Position numbers and translations under genes: made by a program. This document shows positions 6,883 through 14,235 of a DNA stretch of 37,292 bases, one piece after another (the stretch's first letter is position 1; the number at the start of each line of letters is the position of its first letter). The notes beneath the pieces are model-generated. The model was not told the DNA's origin. It was given only the letters and a program-made list of their open reading frames with translations, and did no database searches. The DNA lies in contig CANOUR010000016.1 in assembly GCA_947570265.1 (NCBI GenBank), positions 1 through 37,292 of the forward strand. The letters run 5' to 3'. The stretch comes from an uncultured Bacteroidales bacterium (lineage in GTDB: Bacteria; Bacteroidota; Bacteroidia; Bacteroidales; Muribaculaceae).

Positions 6883-8511
6883 TTACTTCTTGAGCATTTC
6901 CTTGAGACCGGGGATGGTGGGATCGAGCTCGTAGAGTTTCTCGAACCACTGGTTGCTTGTGGCCTCATCGCCCTGGAGTTTGTAGTAGGCGCCGAGCACG
7001 CTGTAGGCCTGCTTGAAGGGGCCAGGGTTGGCAGTGGCGGCATCGGGGTTTTCCTCGGCATATGCGTCGAGCATCGACTGATAGGTCTGTGCCTGTTCCT
7101 CGCTGATGTTCTTGCCGTCGCGGAGTCCGAGCATCTGACCTTTGGTGCGGTAAAGGGGTGCTTTTGTCGCAGCTGTCTCAATGGCAGTGTCGATGCACTT
7201 GACGCCTTTGGCAAGTGCGTCGGCACGTTCGGGAGATTCTTCGGGCGATACCTGTGCAAGCGCGCCGTAGAGTTTGCCAAGGGCAAAGATGTCGGTGAGT
7301 GAGGCGTTGCCGGCATCGACGTATTTCTGGAGGTATTCGGTTGCCTTGGCATAGTCGCCAAGTTCGGTGTAGAGATCGGAGATGTTCACGAGCATGCTGC
7401 CGAATTTTGCAGGATCGGAGCTGTAAGCTTTCTCATAAACTGCGACAGCTTCGGCGGGTTTGCCGTTGGCCAAGAGAACTTTTCCGTAGGTGTTGTAGTC
7501 GGTGGCCGTGAATTTTGCTCCGGGTGCAGAGAAGAGTTTTAGGCCATATTGCTCGGCTTCGGCATTGTTTTCAAGAGCGGCGTCGTTGAGCATGACCATG
7601 CGGTACATGTAGTAGTTGCCGGGATCTTGAGCGAGAACGTTTTTAGCGATGTCGAGTGATTCCTGATATTTGCCGTCGAAATAGAGGAGCTGGCTGTAGC
7701 GCTGCTCGTCCTGCTGGAAATGGTTGGGGTTGTTCATGTATTCCTTGTACTCGGCGGCAGCTTTGGAGAAGTGCTCGGCATCGTAGTATTTCTCGGCGAG
7801 CTCACGCTGCGCAAGCGCGGAAGTGGGGGCAGCCGCGCGGAGATCTTTGAGGCGGTCGATGGCAAACTGGGGGTTTACCTTGTTGTAGAGATTGGCATAC
7901 TTCACGTAGGCCTCGGGGTTGACGCGGCCATCCTGAGTGGAATATGTAAGCGCCTGGTCATAGAAAGCTGCTGCGGGGCCAACCTGACCCTGCGCGGCAG
8001 CCATGTCTCCCTGAAGGACATAGACATCGGCACCCATATTCTGGGATTCCTTGAGAGCCTGCTTGACATATTTGTCGATTTCCTTGGCGTAGGCCACGGG
8101 GTCGACATTGAAATATGCGCGTGCAACGGCTGTGGTGACCTCGTAGTTTTTCTTGCCGATCTTGAGGGCTTCCTTGAAGTTGTCCTCGCCTGATTTCTTG
8201 TCGCCTGAGGCAAGCGCGATCTCACCGAGGCCAACATAATTGAGTCCGCAGGCGGGGTTTGCGGCTATGCCCTTATCGAAATTGGCTTTGGCCGCAGCGG
8301 TATTGCCGTTGCGCAAATCTATGGCTCCGAGATAGTAATAGGCCACACCTTTGTCGGTTGATGCGTCGTTGAGTGTTTTGTCGAGAATGATTTTTGCCTG
8401 CTCGTAGCGGTCGGCGTTGTAGTAATCGACACCGTCCTGATAGCCACCCTGAGCCATCGATGCGAGAGTGCATCCGCCCATAAGCAGGGAAAATAGGAAT
8501 CTGGATTTCAT
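6883..8511 (-). CDS. Exported tetratricopeptide-repeat protein
   Basis: 542 residues with a signal peptide (residues 1-20, ending ASMAQ), then TPR units almost to the end, seen as repeated A-x-x-Y-x-x-A patterns (VAYYYLGAIDLRNGN, LAQRELAEKYYDAEHFSKAA, VLLANGKPAEAVAVYEKAY, QAYSVLGAYYKLQGDEATS). It is probably periplasmic and a protein-protein scaffold. It is the last gene of a minus-strand run, 35 bases after a PstS-like lipoprotein and after a small two-helix membrane protein. From memory, a PstS-like protein followed by a TPR protein is often found near ExbB/ExbD/TonB genes in Bacteroidetes, but those genes are not in this window. No enzyme domain is visible. Confidence 0.85.
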   Translation of the reverse strand: MKSRFLFSLLMGGCTLASMAQGGYQDGVDYYNADRYEQAKIILDKTLNDASTDKGVAYYYLGAIDLRNGNTAAAKANFDKGIAANPACGLNYVGLGEIALASGDKKSGEDNFKEALKIGKKNYEVTTAVARAYFNVDPVAYAKEIDKYVKQALKESQNMGADVYVLQGDMAAAQGQVGPAAAFYDQALTYSTQDGRVNPEAYVKYANLYNKVNPQFAIDRLKDLRAAAPTSALAQRELAEKYYDAEHFSKAAAEYKEYMNNPNHFQQDEQRYSQLLYFDGKYQESLDIAKNVLAQDPGNYYMYRMVMLNDAALENNAEAEQYGLKLFSAPGAKFTATDYNTYGKVLLANGKPAEAVAVYEKAYSSDPAKFGSMLVNISDLYTELGDYAKATEYLQKYVDAGNASLTDIFALGKLYGALAQVSPEESPERADALAKGVKCIDTAIETAATKAPLYRTKGQMLGLRDGKNISEEQAQTYQSMLDAYAEENPDAATANPGPFKQAYSVLGAYYKLQGDEATSNQWFEKLYELDPTIPGLKEMLKK

Positions 8512-8546
8512 CTGTCTTTTTTGTATTATTGGTTTATTGATTGTCG

Positions 8547-9518
8547 TCAGTTGACATTGACCATGCGGGGGCGCACGGTCGCCGGGAGTATGCCGGTGAG
8601 CTGTATGAGTTTCTGTCCCTGGAATCCGGTGACAAAACTGTAGAATCCGTGGCCGAGCGATGCTCCGGGAGCGACGGTGATCATATAGATTGACCGGTAG
8701 AGGGGATATGATCCGTCGAAGATGTAAGCCTGATATGGCTTATAGGCAGTGAGGGCGGAGTCGCCGCGCACTTTGAGCACTTTGACGGCTTCGTTGAATG
8801 CGGTGGTTGTGGTGTCGTTGCGCTGAAGCGACTCTGCGAGTTCTTCGGTAGACATTGTGCGCGAGCTGAGATCGCTGCTGATCCAGCTGACACCAATGAC
8901 ACCAAGCGCATTGGGGTTTTCGGAAACTACGCGGAAGACGTCCTGATTGGATTTCTGAGCAAACACGTTGGGGCCGAACTGCGCTCCGTTCATGAGAGAA
9001 TCACGCATGTATTTGACAGTGCTTGAGCCCTGATGCTCGAAAATGACGTCGATCTTGCCCATTTTAGAGGGGCCGATCTGATCCCAGCGTGTGATCTGAC
9101 CGGAAAGAATTTTTCCGAGTTCGCTGCGGGTGATGGGTTCGTCGATGTCGTTCTTAGGGTTGACGATAAGTGCAATGGCGTCGACGGCAATCTTCTGCTG
9201 CTTGACATGCTTGTCGCGATCCTCGAGGTATTTCTTTTCCTTATCGGTGAGAGTGCGCGTGATCACGATAGTCTTGACCTGACCGAGATTGAGCAGCGAG
9301 TCGACAGCAGCCTGCTCGTCGACGTAATATGGCATGACCGATGCCTCAGGATATATGTATTCAAAGACTTCGATCTCTTGCTGAAGGATGTTTTCAAAAG
9401 TCTGGTCGCAGGCAACCAGCGCCATGCCTGAGGTGGATGTCGACGTGGGTTTCTTGTCGCATGACGTCATGGCCACGGCGACAGCCGCAGCCATGAGGAA
9501 GATATGTTTGAGCTTCAT
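8547..9518 (-). CDS. PstS-like substrate-binding lipoprotein
   Basis: 323 residues. A lipoprotein signal ends AMTSC with Cys20, followed by a PBP-like domain related to phosphate-binding PstS: a segment with IALIVNPKNDIDEPITRSEL, then the family's GQITRWDQIG, then GSSTVKYMRDSL and NALGVIGVSWISSD. PstS normally delivers phosphate to the PstCAB transporter, but no pst permease or ATPase is nearby. Here it sits between a small membrane protein and a TPR protein, so it may work as a sensor or envelope factor instead; that is inference. I start at the ATG at 9518 because the signal peptide begins there; the frame is open 40 codons further upstream. Confidence 0.8.
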   Translation of the reverse strand: MKLKHIFLMAAAVAVAMTSCDKKPTSTSTSGMALVACDQTFENILQQEIEVFEYIYPEASVMPYYVDEQAAVDSLLNLGQVKTIVITRTLTDKEKKYLEDRDKHVKQQKIAVDAIALIVNPKNDIDEPITRSELGKILSGQITRWDQIGPSKMGKIDVIFEHQGSSTVKYMRDSLMNGAQFGPNVFAQKSNQDVFRVVSENPNALGVIGVSWISSDLSSRTMSTEELAESLQRNDTTTTAFNEAVKVLKVRGDSALTAYKPYQAYIFDGSYPLYRSIYMITVAPGASLGHGFYSFVTGFQGQKLIQLTGILPATVRPRMVNVN

Positions 9519-9546
9519 GATGTTCAATGTGAAGTTTAAATCAGTT

Positions 9547-9789
9547 CTATTCGTCATTCGCTCCGTAAGGATCGTCGATTCCTGCAAACTGGCGGTAGGC
9601 ACGCCATGCGCCGTAGGCCACAAGAAGGCCACCGACAACCCAGCGGCACCATTCCAAAGATCCGCTGAACCAGGGGAAATATCCTACGAAGAATAGCACT
9701 CCCACTCCTATATAAACCAGAATCATGATGATGCCGAAGAGGTTGCGCATCATCTGAGGTGCTCCGGATGATTTTTTGCCGTTGCTCAT
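9547..9789 (-). CDS. Small two-helix inner-membrane protein
   Basis: 80 residues: a short basic N terminus, a transmembrane helix at about 18-37 (GIIMILVYIGVGVLFFVGYF), a second at about 49-62 (WVVGGLLVAYGAWRAY) and an acidic tail (DDPYGANDE). I do not recognise a named family. It is 28 bases upstream of the PstS-like gene in the same direction and is probably the first gene of that three-gene unit. The region before it carries a direct repeat GTTAAACGTTAAAC (plus strand) but no clear -7 box. Confidence 0.7.
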   Translation of the reverse strand: MSNGKKSSGAPQMMRNLFGIIMILVYIGVGVLFFVGYFPWFSGSLEWCRWVVGGLLVAYGAWRAYRQFAGIDDPYGANDE

Positions 9790-9975
9790 AAATTCAGTCG
9801 TTAAACGTTAAACTTTATATCTTTAACACTTTCAAGACTTTTATGTTCATGCGATGTGACGTTGCGACGTCGAACTGCAGGTAAAGGTAGTGATTTCCCG
9901 CGACATTACATCGGCGGTGGGATGGCATTAAGCATCGTTAACACTCGTGCGTGACACGAATGACCGGTGGAGTTG

Positions 9976-10506
9976 TCAGCGCGGATCTTCGGGCCAGTTG
10001 TAGTCAAGCTCGGCTTCGCGACGCAACTGCGCCTCGACGATGCGGTTTGCGCCTTCGATGATCGTTTTCTTTATGCCTGTAGTGGAGACACCGGGTGTGT
10101 AAGGGAAATAAACGACCTGCTTGCCGGGCTGGGATTTCATCCACTCAAGACCTTCGAGGTATTTGCCCTTCCAGTCGTCGCCGATTGTGACGATGTCGAT
10201 GTTTTCACGCTGCAACTGGGCAATCTCAGTGAGTTTGGTCTGTTTGACAGCCCGTGTGACGCATCCGATCGACTGGATTATGCGGAAGCGCTGCTCAAAG
10301 GGAATGATCGGTTTCATTCCCTTGTAGTGCTCGATCAGCTCGTCGGTGGACACTCCGACAATCAGTTCGTCGCCCAAGGCGGCCGACTTCTGCAATATAT
10401 TAAGGTGTCCGACATGAAAGAGGTCGAAACTGCCGGATGTGAAAACCCTCACGGGACGATGCGGCCGAGTGTCGGCAGGGGTTGTGATGTCGCTGTTCAT
10501 TGTCAT
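9976..10506 (-). CDS. TagD-like cytidylyltransferase (HIGH-type nucleotidyltransferase)
   Basis: 176 residues. The N-terminal VFTSGSFDLFHVGHLNIL holds the HxGH motif (H31, H34) of the glycerol-3-phosphate/ethanolamine-phosphate cytidylyltransferase group, and GVSTDELIEHYKG fits the same family. The second nucleotide-binding motif, usually RTEGISTT, reads YTPGVSTTGIKK here, so the Arg and Glu are replaced. It should couple CMP or AMP to a phosphorylated small molecule; which one is unknown. The ATG at 10506 overlaps the stop of the aminotransferase gene (ATGA), implying coupled translation and a shared pathway; a second ATG at 10500 is possible. The frame continues 71 codons further upstream but that part lies inside the aminotransferase gene. 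Confidence 0.82.
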   Translation of the reverse strand: MTMNSDITTPADTRPHRPVRVFTSGSFDLFHVGHLNILQKSAALGDELIVGVSTDELIEHYKGMKPIIPFEQRFRIIQSIGCVTRAVKQTKLTEIAQLQRENIDIVTIGDDWKGKYLEGLEWMKSQPGKQVVYFPYTPGVSTTGIKKTIIEGANRIVEAQLRREAELDYNWPEDPR

Positions 10507-11546
10507 TCGGATAGAGATGAAAGGTGGATGGCCTCGGCGAGGTCGCGCAAATCGTCGTCGGACTGCAACCCCATGTGTGACACCCGGAAAAAACCGGGGG
10601 TGGCATTGGGCATGATATAGAATCCGCGCTGCGCCACTTTCGCAGCGAGATTGCCGTTGTTGCCACCAACAAAGAATCCGGTGATGGCATTGGAGGGGGT
10701 GACGGCCGGGATGCGCCATCCGTAATGGCGACAGAGGGTGCGGAAAAATTCAGCCCGGCGAGCCACACGGCTGACAGCGGCCTGTGCGCCTCCGTCGGCT
10801 TCGATCTGACGCAGACGAGCCTCAAGCTGCAAGAAAAGCATGGTCGCGGGGCTGTAAGGGGTCTGGCCGCGTGTGAGATTTCTGAGATTGTCGGTGAAAT
10901 CAAAATAATAACCACGCCGCTGCCACTGGAATCCGTCGAGATTTTTAGATATGAGCACAATGGCGAGACCGGGTTGGATGTTGAGGCCTTTCTGGCTGCT
11001 GGTGATGGCGATGTCGATGCCGAGGGCGTCCATGTCGAACGGGTCGGCCAGAAAAGAGCTGATGGCATCGACAACAAGGCTGACCCGGTGGCGGCGGCAC
11101 AGTGCTGACACACGATGGAGGTCGAACCGTTGGCCGGTGGATGTCTCGTGATGCTGGATGAGAAGCACGGCCGGACGCTCGCGCTCGACGATGGAGTCGA
11201 GAAGGGTGTAGTCGATGTCGGCGGCAAAACCGACCGGCATGACGACATGAGGCAGATCGTAGTAGCGGCACAGCTCTGCCCAGCGGTGGCCAAAGCTGCC
11301 ACCGTCGACCACAAGGGCTTTACCACGTGCGGCCACATAGTTCGTGACCACAGCATCCATTGCGCCTGTGCCCGAGGCTGTGTAGATTATAGCTTTTCCA
11401 CCGCGACAGCCTGCAAGCGAAAGCAAAGAAGCCTCGATTGCCTTGACACGCTGTGAAAAATCGGCGGTGCGCATGTATGGGATCTCGCCGGCCGCAACGG
11501 CGAGAATCTCGGGTTCGATCTCGCCGGGAAATACATAGGATTTCAT
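10503..11546 (-). CDS. Class V PLP-dependent aminotransferase (alanine-glyoxylate type)
   Basis: 347 residues, fold type I aminotransferase of the AGXT/PucG/PhnW group. Visible are the glycine-rich cofactor loop TASGTGAMDAVV, the PLP-ring Asp in LVVDAISSFLADPFD, and the Schiff-base lysine in SSQKGLNIQPG (Lys186). The SSQKG form is closer to alanine-glyoxylate or serine-type enzymes than to PhnW, which usually has NK. The substrate is not known. A fine promoter (TTTG, 19 bases, TAATTTTG) ends only 8 bases before the ATG, so the transcript should have almost no leader. The ATG at 11546 is chosen over an open extension of 49 codons because the promoter lies inside that extension. The gene overlaps the next by four bases (ATGA). 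Confidence 0.85.
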   Translation of the reverse strand: MKSYVFPGEIEPEILAVAAGEIPYMRTADFSQRVKAIEASLLSLAGCRGGKAIIYTASGTGAMDAVVTNYVAARGKALVVDGGSFGHRWAELCRYYDLPHVVMPVGFAADIDYTLLDSIVERERPAVLLIQHHETSTGQRFDLHRVSALCRRHRVSLVVDAISSFLADPFDMDALGIDIAITSSQKGLNIQPGLAIVLISKNLDGFQWQRRGYYFDFTDNLRNLTRGQTPYSPATMLFLQLEARLRQIEADGGAQAAVSRVARRAEFFRTLCRHYGWRIPAVTPSNAITGFFVGGNNGNLAAKVAQRGFYIMPNATPGFFRVSHMGLQSDDDLRDLAEAIHLSSLSE

Positions 11547-11554
11547 GACAGTCA

Positions 11555-11585
11555 CAAAATTAACGAATCGGGGTGAAACCTCAAA
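11555..11585 (-). promoter_or_regulatory. Promoter of the aminotransferase/cytidylyltransferase pair
   Basis: Minus strand: TTTG (11585-11582), 19 bases, TAATTTTG (11562-11555). With a start point about 4 bases after the box, the mRNA would begin about 5 bases before the ATG at 11546. Confidence 0.7.
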
Positions 11586-11632
11586 AGATCGCGGGTGCTT
11601 TTTGAGCCTTCGGCGGCAAAAACAGCGCAAAG

Positions 11633-11663
11633 TTGCAGAAGTGGAGCGAAAAGCATAATTTTG
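11633..11663 (+). promoter_or_regulatory. Promoter of the LysM-porin operon
   Basis: TTG (11633-11635), 20 bases, TAATTTTG (11656-11663) on the plus strand, giving a leader of about 63 bases before the ATG at 11731. It is divergent from the aminotransferase promoter about 50 bases away. Confidence 0.6.
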
Positions 11664-11730
11664 CAGACCATATGAGTGTGCCTGATTTAACACTCTTATT
11701 TAAATTCGAACGCACTCCAAGACAGACACA

Positions 11731-13545
11731 ATGCGTAAACTCACACTGATGGCGGCTTTGGCCGCACTTGGCATAACGATTTCGGCAAGCGCCGGGATCG
11801 AGCAGTTGCCGCTTGTTGAACACGACGGTGTGTTGTGCCACTTCTATGAGGTTCAACCCAAGGAAACCATATATTCGCTGAGCAACCGGCTCGGCATCAC
11901 CAGCCAACAGCTCATAGAGGCCAACCCTCAGGTAGCAGACGGTCTAAAAGCCAACACCATACTATATTTCCCGGTGAGCGAGGAGGAGCTGCAGCCACGT
12001 ACTGTAACACACCAAGTGAAAAAGGGCGAGACGATATATGGGCTGAGCAAGCAGATGGGTGTGAGTGTGGATGATCTGATAGCTTCCAATCCCGAGATAA
12101 AGGATGGTCTTAGAGCCGGACAGACCATATCGGTGACAATACCATCAGCGATACCGTCGGACAAGCGTATAGCGACGGTGACAAAACCGGGACAAGATGA
12201 GAGCCATGCCACTGATGCCGCTGCGGGGAACGACGGCTATGTAGTGAAGCAGGGCGAGACATTTTATTCGATAGCTCATGCCAACGGCATTACTGTGAGC
12301 GAACTCGAGCAAGCCAATCCGATGGCCGGAGTGTTGCATCCGGGTGATGTGCTCGTGATCCCGAAACCAGACAGAGCCATAGCTGTCGAGGAGACATATA
12401 CGGACGAGACTACGACCATAGTACCGGAGCCGGAAACAGCGACTTCGGAAGCCGCGGCACAGGAGTCGCGAAAGTTGAAGGTGGCTCTGATGCTTCCTTT
12501 CATGCTGTCGCAGGAAAAGCCTGACAAAGCTGCAACCCGTTTCACAGAATTCTACAAGGGTTTTCTGCTTGCCGCCGACACATTGCGCAACGAAGGTGAA
12601 GGGGTGAGCATCTATGCATATGACACTGCGGGAAACAACGATAGTGTACGCGCCATACTGATGCGTCCCGAGATGAAAGAGATGATGATGATCATCGCTC
12701 CCGACAGCGAGCAGCAACTGGCCACGATCGGAGAATGGGGTCGCGATAACAGTGTAATGGTGCTGAATACGTTTGTGGTAAGGGATACGACACAAAATGC
12801 CAATCCTGTGATGATGCAGGCCAATCTGCCTCACGGCCGGATGTATGACCGTGCGATAGATGCACTTGCAGAGAGATATCCGGATCACCGGATAGTGGTG
12901 TTGAAGCGCGACGGAGGGCCTGAGGATCATGCCGAGTTTATCAAGGAGCTTAATCTCAGGCTTGGTCAGAAGGGTGTGACACCCACTACCCTCACCTACT
13001 CCGATAAGCTCAATCAGCAGGATCTTGCAGCGTTTGCATCGGCCGGACCGACTGTGTTCATTCCGATCAGCGGCAAGCAGGCTGAGCTGAACCGCATTCT
13101 TCCGGCACTGATACAGATGAAGTCGGCGGCAGCATCACCTGATGATGTGATGCTATTCGGATATCCTGAGTGGATCACATATCGCGGTGAGACGCTTGAG
13201 GATATGCAAACGATGAACACCATCGTGTACTCGCGATTCTATAATGATGCCGAAGATCCCGACACAAAGAGTGTGGAGGAGAGTTTCACAAGATGGTATG
13301 GCCGGACAATGGAACAGGCTGTGCCCCGGCAGGGGCTGCTCGGGTTTGACACCGGCATGATGGTGATACGCGCTCTTCGAAACAACCATGGCAATTTCGG
13401 CCGTCAGATAGCGCCCCACCGCGGTGTGCAAAACGGCTATGATTTCAGGCGTGCCGGCGACAGTGAGACGTCGGGTTGGGTCAATGACGTGCTATATTTT
13501 GTAAATTTCCGACCAGGCGGCGTTATTGACCGCACGATGCTCTGA
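11731..13545 (+). CDS. Triple-LysM protein with C-terminal periplasmic-binding-like domain
   Basis: 604 residues. A signal peptide (1-21) is followed by three LysM domains at about 37-80, 93-137 and 169-211, each with the Gly/Glu-Thr-hydrophobic-Tyr start and the N-P core. A Glu/Thr-rich linker (215-245) leads to a domain beginning KLKVALMLPFML and including GFLLAADTL and MIIAPDSEQQ, which looks like the ligand-binding fold of amino-acid-type periplasmic receptors. The protein would hold a binding domain on peptidoglycan. It is the first of four genes that overlap or nearly touch (PorT-like barrel, porin, anchored solute-binding protein), so they probably act together in envelope uptake or sensing; the ligand is unknown. 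Confidence 0.85.
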   Translation: MRKLTLMAALAALGITISASAGIEQLPLVEHDGVLCHFYEVQPKETIYSLSNRLGITSQQLIEANPQVADGLKANTILYFPVSEEELQPRTVTHQVKKGETIYGLSKQMGVSVDDLIASNPEIKDGLRAGQTISVTIPSAIPSDKRIATVTKPGQDESHATDAAAGNDGYVVKQGETFYSIAHANGITVSELEQANPMAGVLHPGDVLVIPKPDRAIAVEETYTDETTTIVPEPETATSEAAAQESRKLKVALMLPFMLSQEKPDKAATRFTEFYKGFLLAADTLRNEGEGVSIYAYDTAGNNDSVRAILMRPEMKEMMMIIAPDSEQQLATIGEWGRDNSVMVLNTFVVRDTTQNANPVMMQANLPHGRMYDRAIDALAERYPDHRIVVLKRDGGPEDHAEFIKELNLRLGQKGVTPTTLTYSDKLNQQDLAAFASAGPTVFIPISGKQAELNRILPALIQMKSAAASPDDVMLFGYPEWITYRGETLEDMQTMNTIVYSRFYNDAEDPDTKSVEESFTRWYGRTMEQAVPRQGLLGFDTGMMVIRALRNNHGNFGRQIAPHRGVQNGYDFRRAGDSETSGWVNDVLYFVNFRPGGVIDRTML

Positions 13546-14231
13546 TGCGCAGGCTGATTATTATCACGATGCTCGTTGTGGCAACGGTTGTGCACGCCTC
13601 GGCACAACGCCACTACAGCCCGAATCTGTCGATCGGAGGCAAGGCCGGAGCGACGTTGTCGATGATGTCGTTCTCGCCCAAAGTGAGCCAAAAGATGCTT
13701 GCCGGAGCGATGGGCGGTGTGGTGGTGCGATATACCGAGGAAAAACTTTTCGGAATAATCGCGGAGCTGAATGTGGAGCAGCGAGGATGGAGCGAGAAGT
13801 ATGAGAACGGTGAACCGTTCAACTACAGCCGCACGCTTACCTACTTGCAGATTCCGTTGCTGACGCATATACGTTTCGGATCGGATCGTGTCAAAGGTTT
13901 CGTAAATCTCGGCCCGGAGGTCGGATATATGATAGGCAGCAACATTTCGGCCAATTTCAACTGGCACGACGTGCAGAGCGTGGAAGGTTATCCGCAGCGT
14001 TACCGCACGAACCGCCAGCTCGACATGGATGTCGAAAACCGGTTTGACTATGGCATAAGCGGAGGTATAGGAATGGAGCTAATCATGAAAAGACGCCATT
14101 CGTTTATGATCGAAGGGCGATTTTATTATGGCTTAGGCAATATATTCCATGCCACCAAGAAAGATTATTTTTCGGCATCGCGCGGCATGTCGATTGAGAT
14201 AACGGCTGCTTATCTGTTCAGATTGCGTTGA
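13545..14231 (+). CDS. PorT-like outer-membrane beta-barrel protein
   Basis: 228 residues with a signal peptide (1-20, ending HASAQ) followed by alternating amphipathic strands typical of the PorT/OMP_b-brl family (IGGKAGATLSMMSFSP, GVVVRYTEEKLFGIIAELNV, LQIPLLTHIRFG, VKGFVNLGPEVGYMIG, MIEGRFYYGLGNIF) and a final strand EITAAYLFRLR. PorT proper serves type IX secretion in Porphyromonas, but this family is broad and the name is used here only for the fold. The ATG shares one base with the TGA of the LysM gene (TGATG), so translation is probably coupled. Confidence 0.82.
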   Translation: MRRLIIITMLVVATVVHASAQRHYSPNLSIGGKAGATLSMMSFSPKVSQKMLAGAMGGVVVRYTEEKLFGIIAELNVEQRGWSEKYENGEPFNYSRTLTYLQIPLLTHIRFGSDRVKGFVNLGPEVGYMIGSNISANFNWHDVQSVEGYPQRYRTNRQLDMDVENRFDYGISGGIGMELIMKRRHSFMIEGRFYYGLGNIFHATKKDYFSASRGMSIEITAAYLFRLR

Positions 14232-14235
14232 CACA

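Noticed and set aside
6753-7361. Long minus-strand frame of 202 residues
   Set aside because: Pro-, Thr- and Ser-rich shadow of the TPR gene in another frame; it also spans the bidirectional terminator.
9790-9975. Possible hairpins near GACGTTGCGACGTC and TCGTGTCACGCACGA
   Set aside because: Stems of only five or so pairs with no T run; not enough to call a terminator or operator.
9976-10506. Reading the pair with the aminotransferase as a PntC-type phosphonate module
   Set aside because: PntC cytidylyltransferases as I know them belong to a different fold (GT-A type), whereas this one has the HxGH motif; no PEP mutase is present.
10400-11356. Minus-strand frame of 318 residues
   Set aside because: Shadow of the aminotransferase gene, which has clear motifs and a promoter in its own frame.
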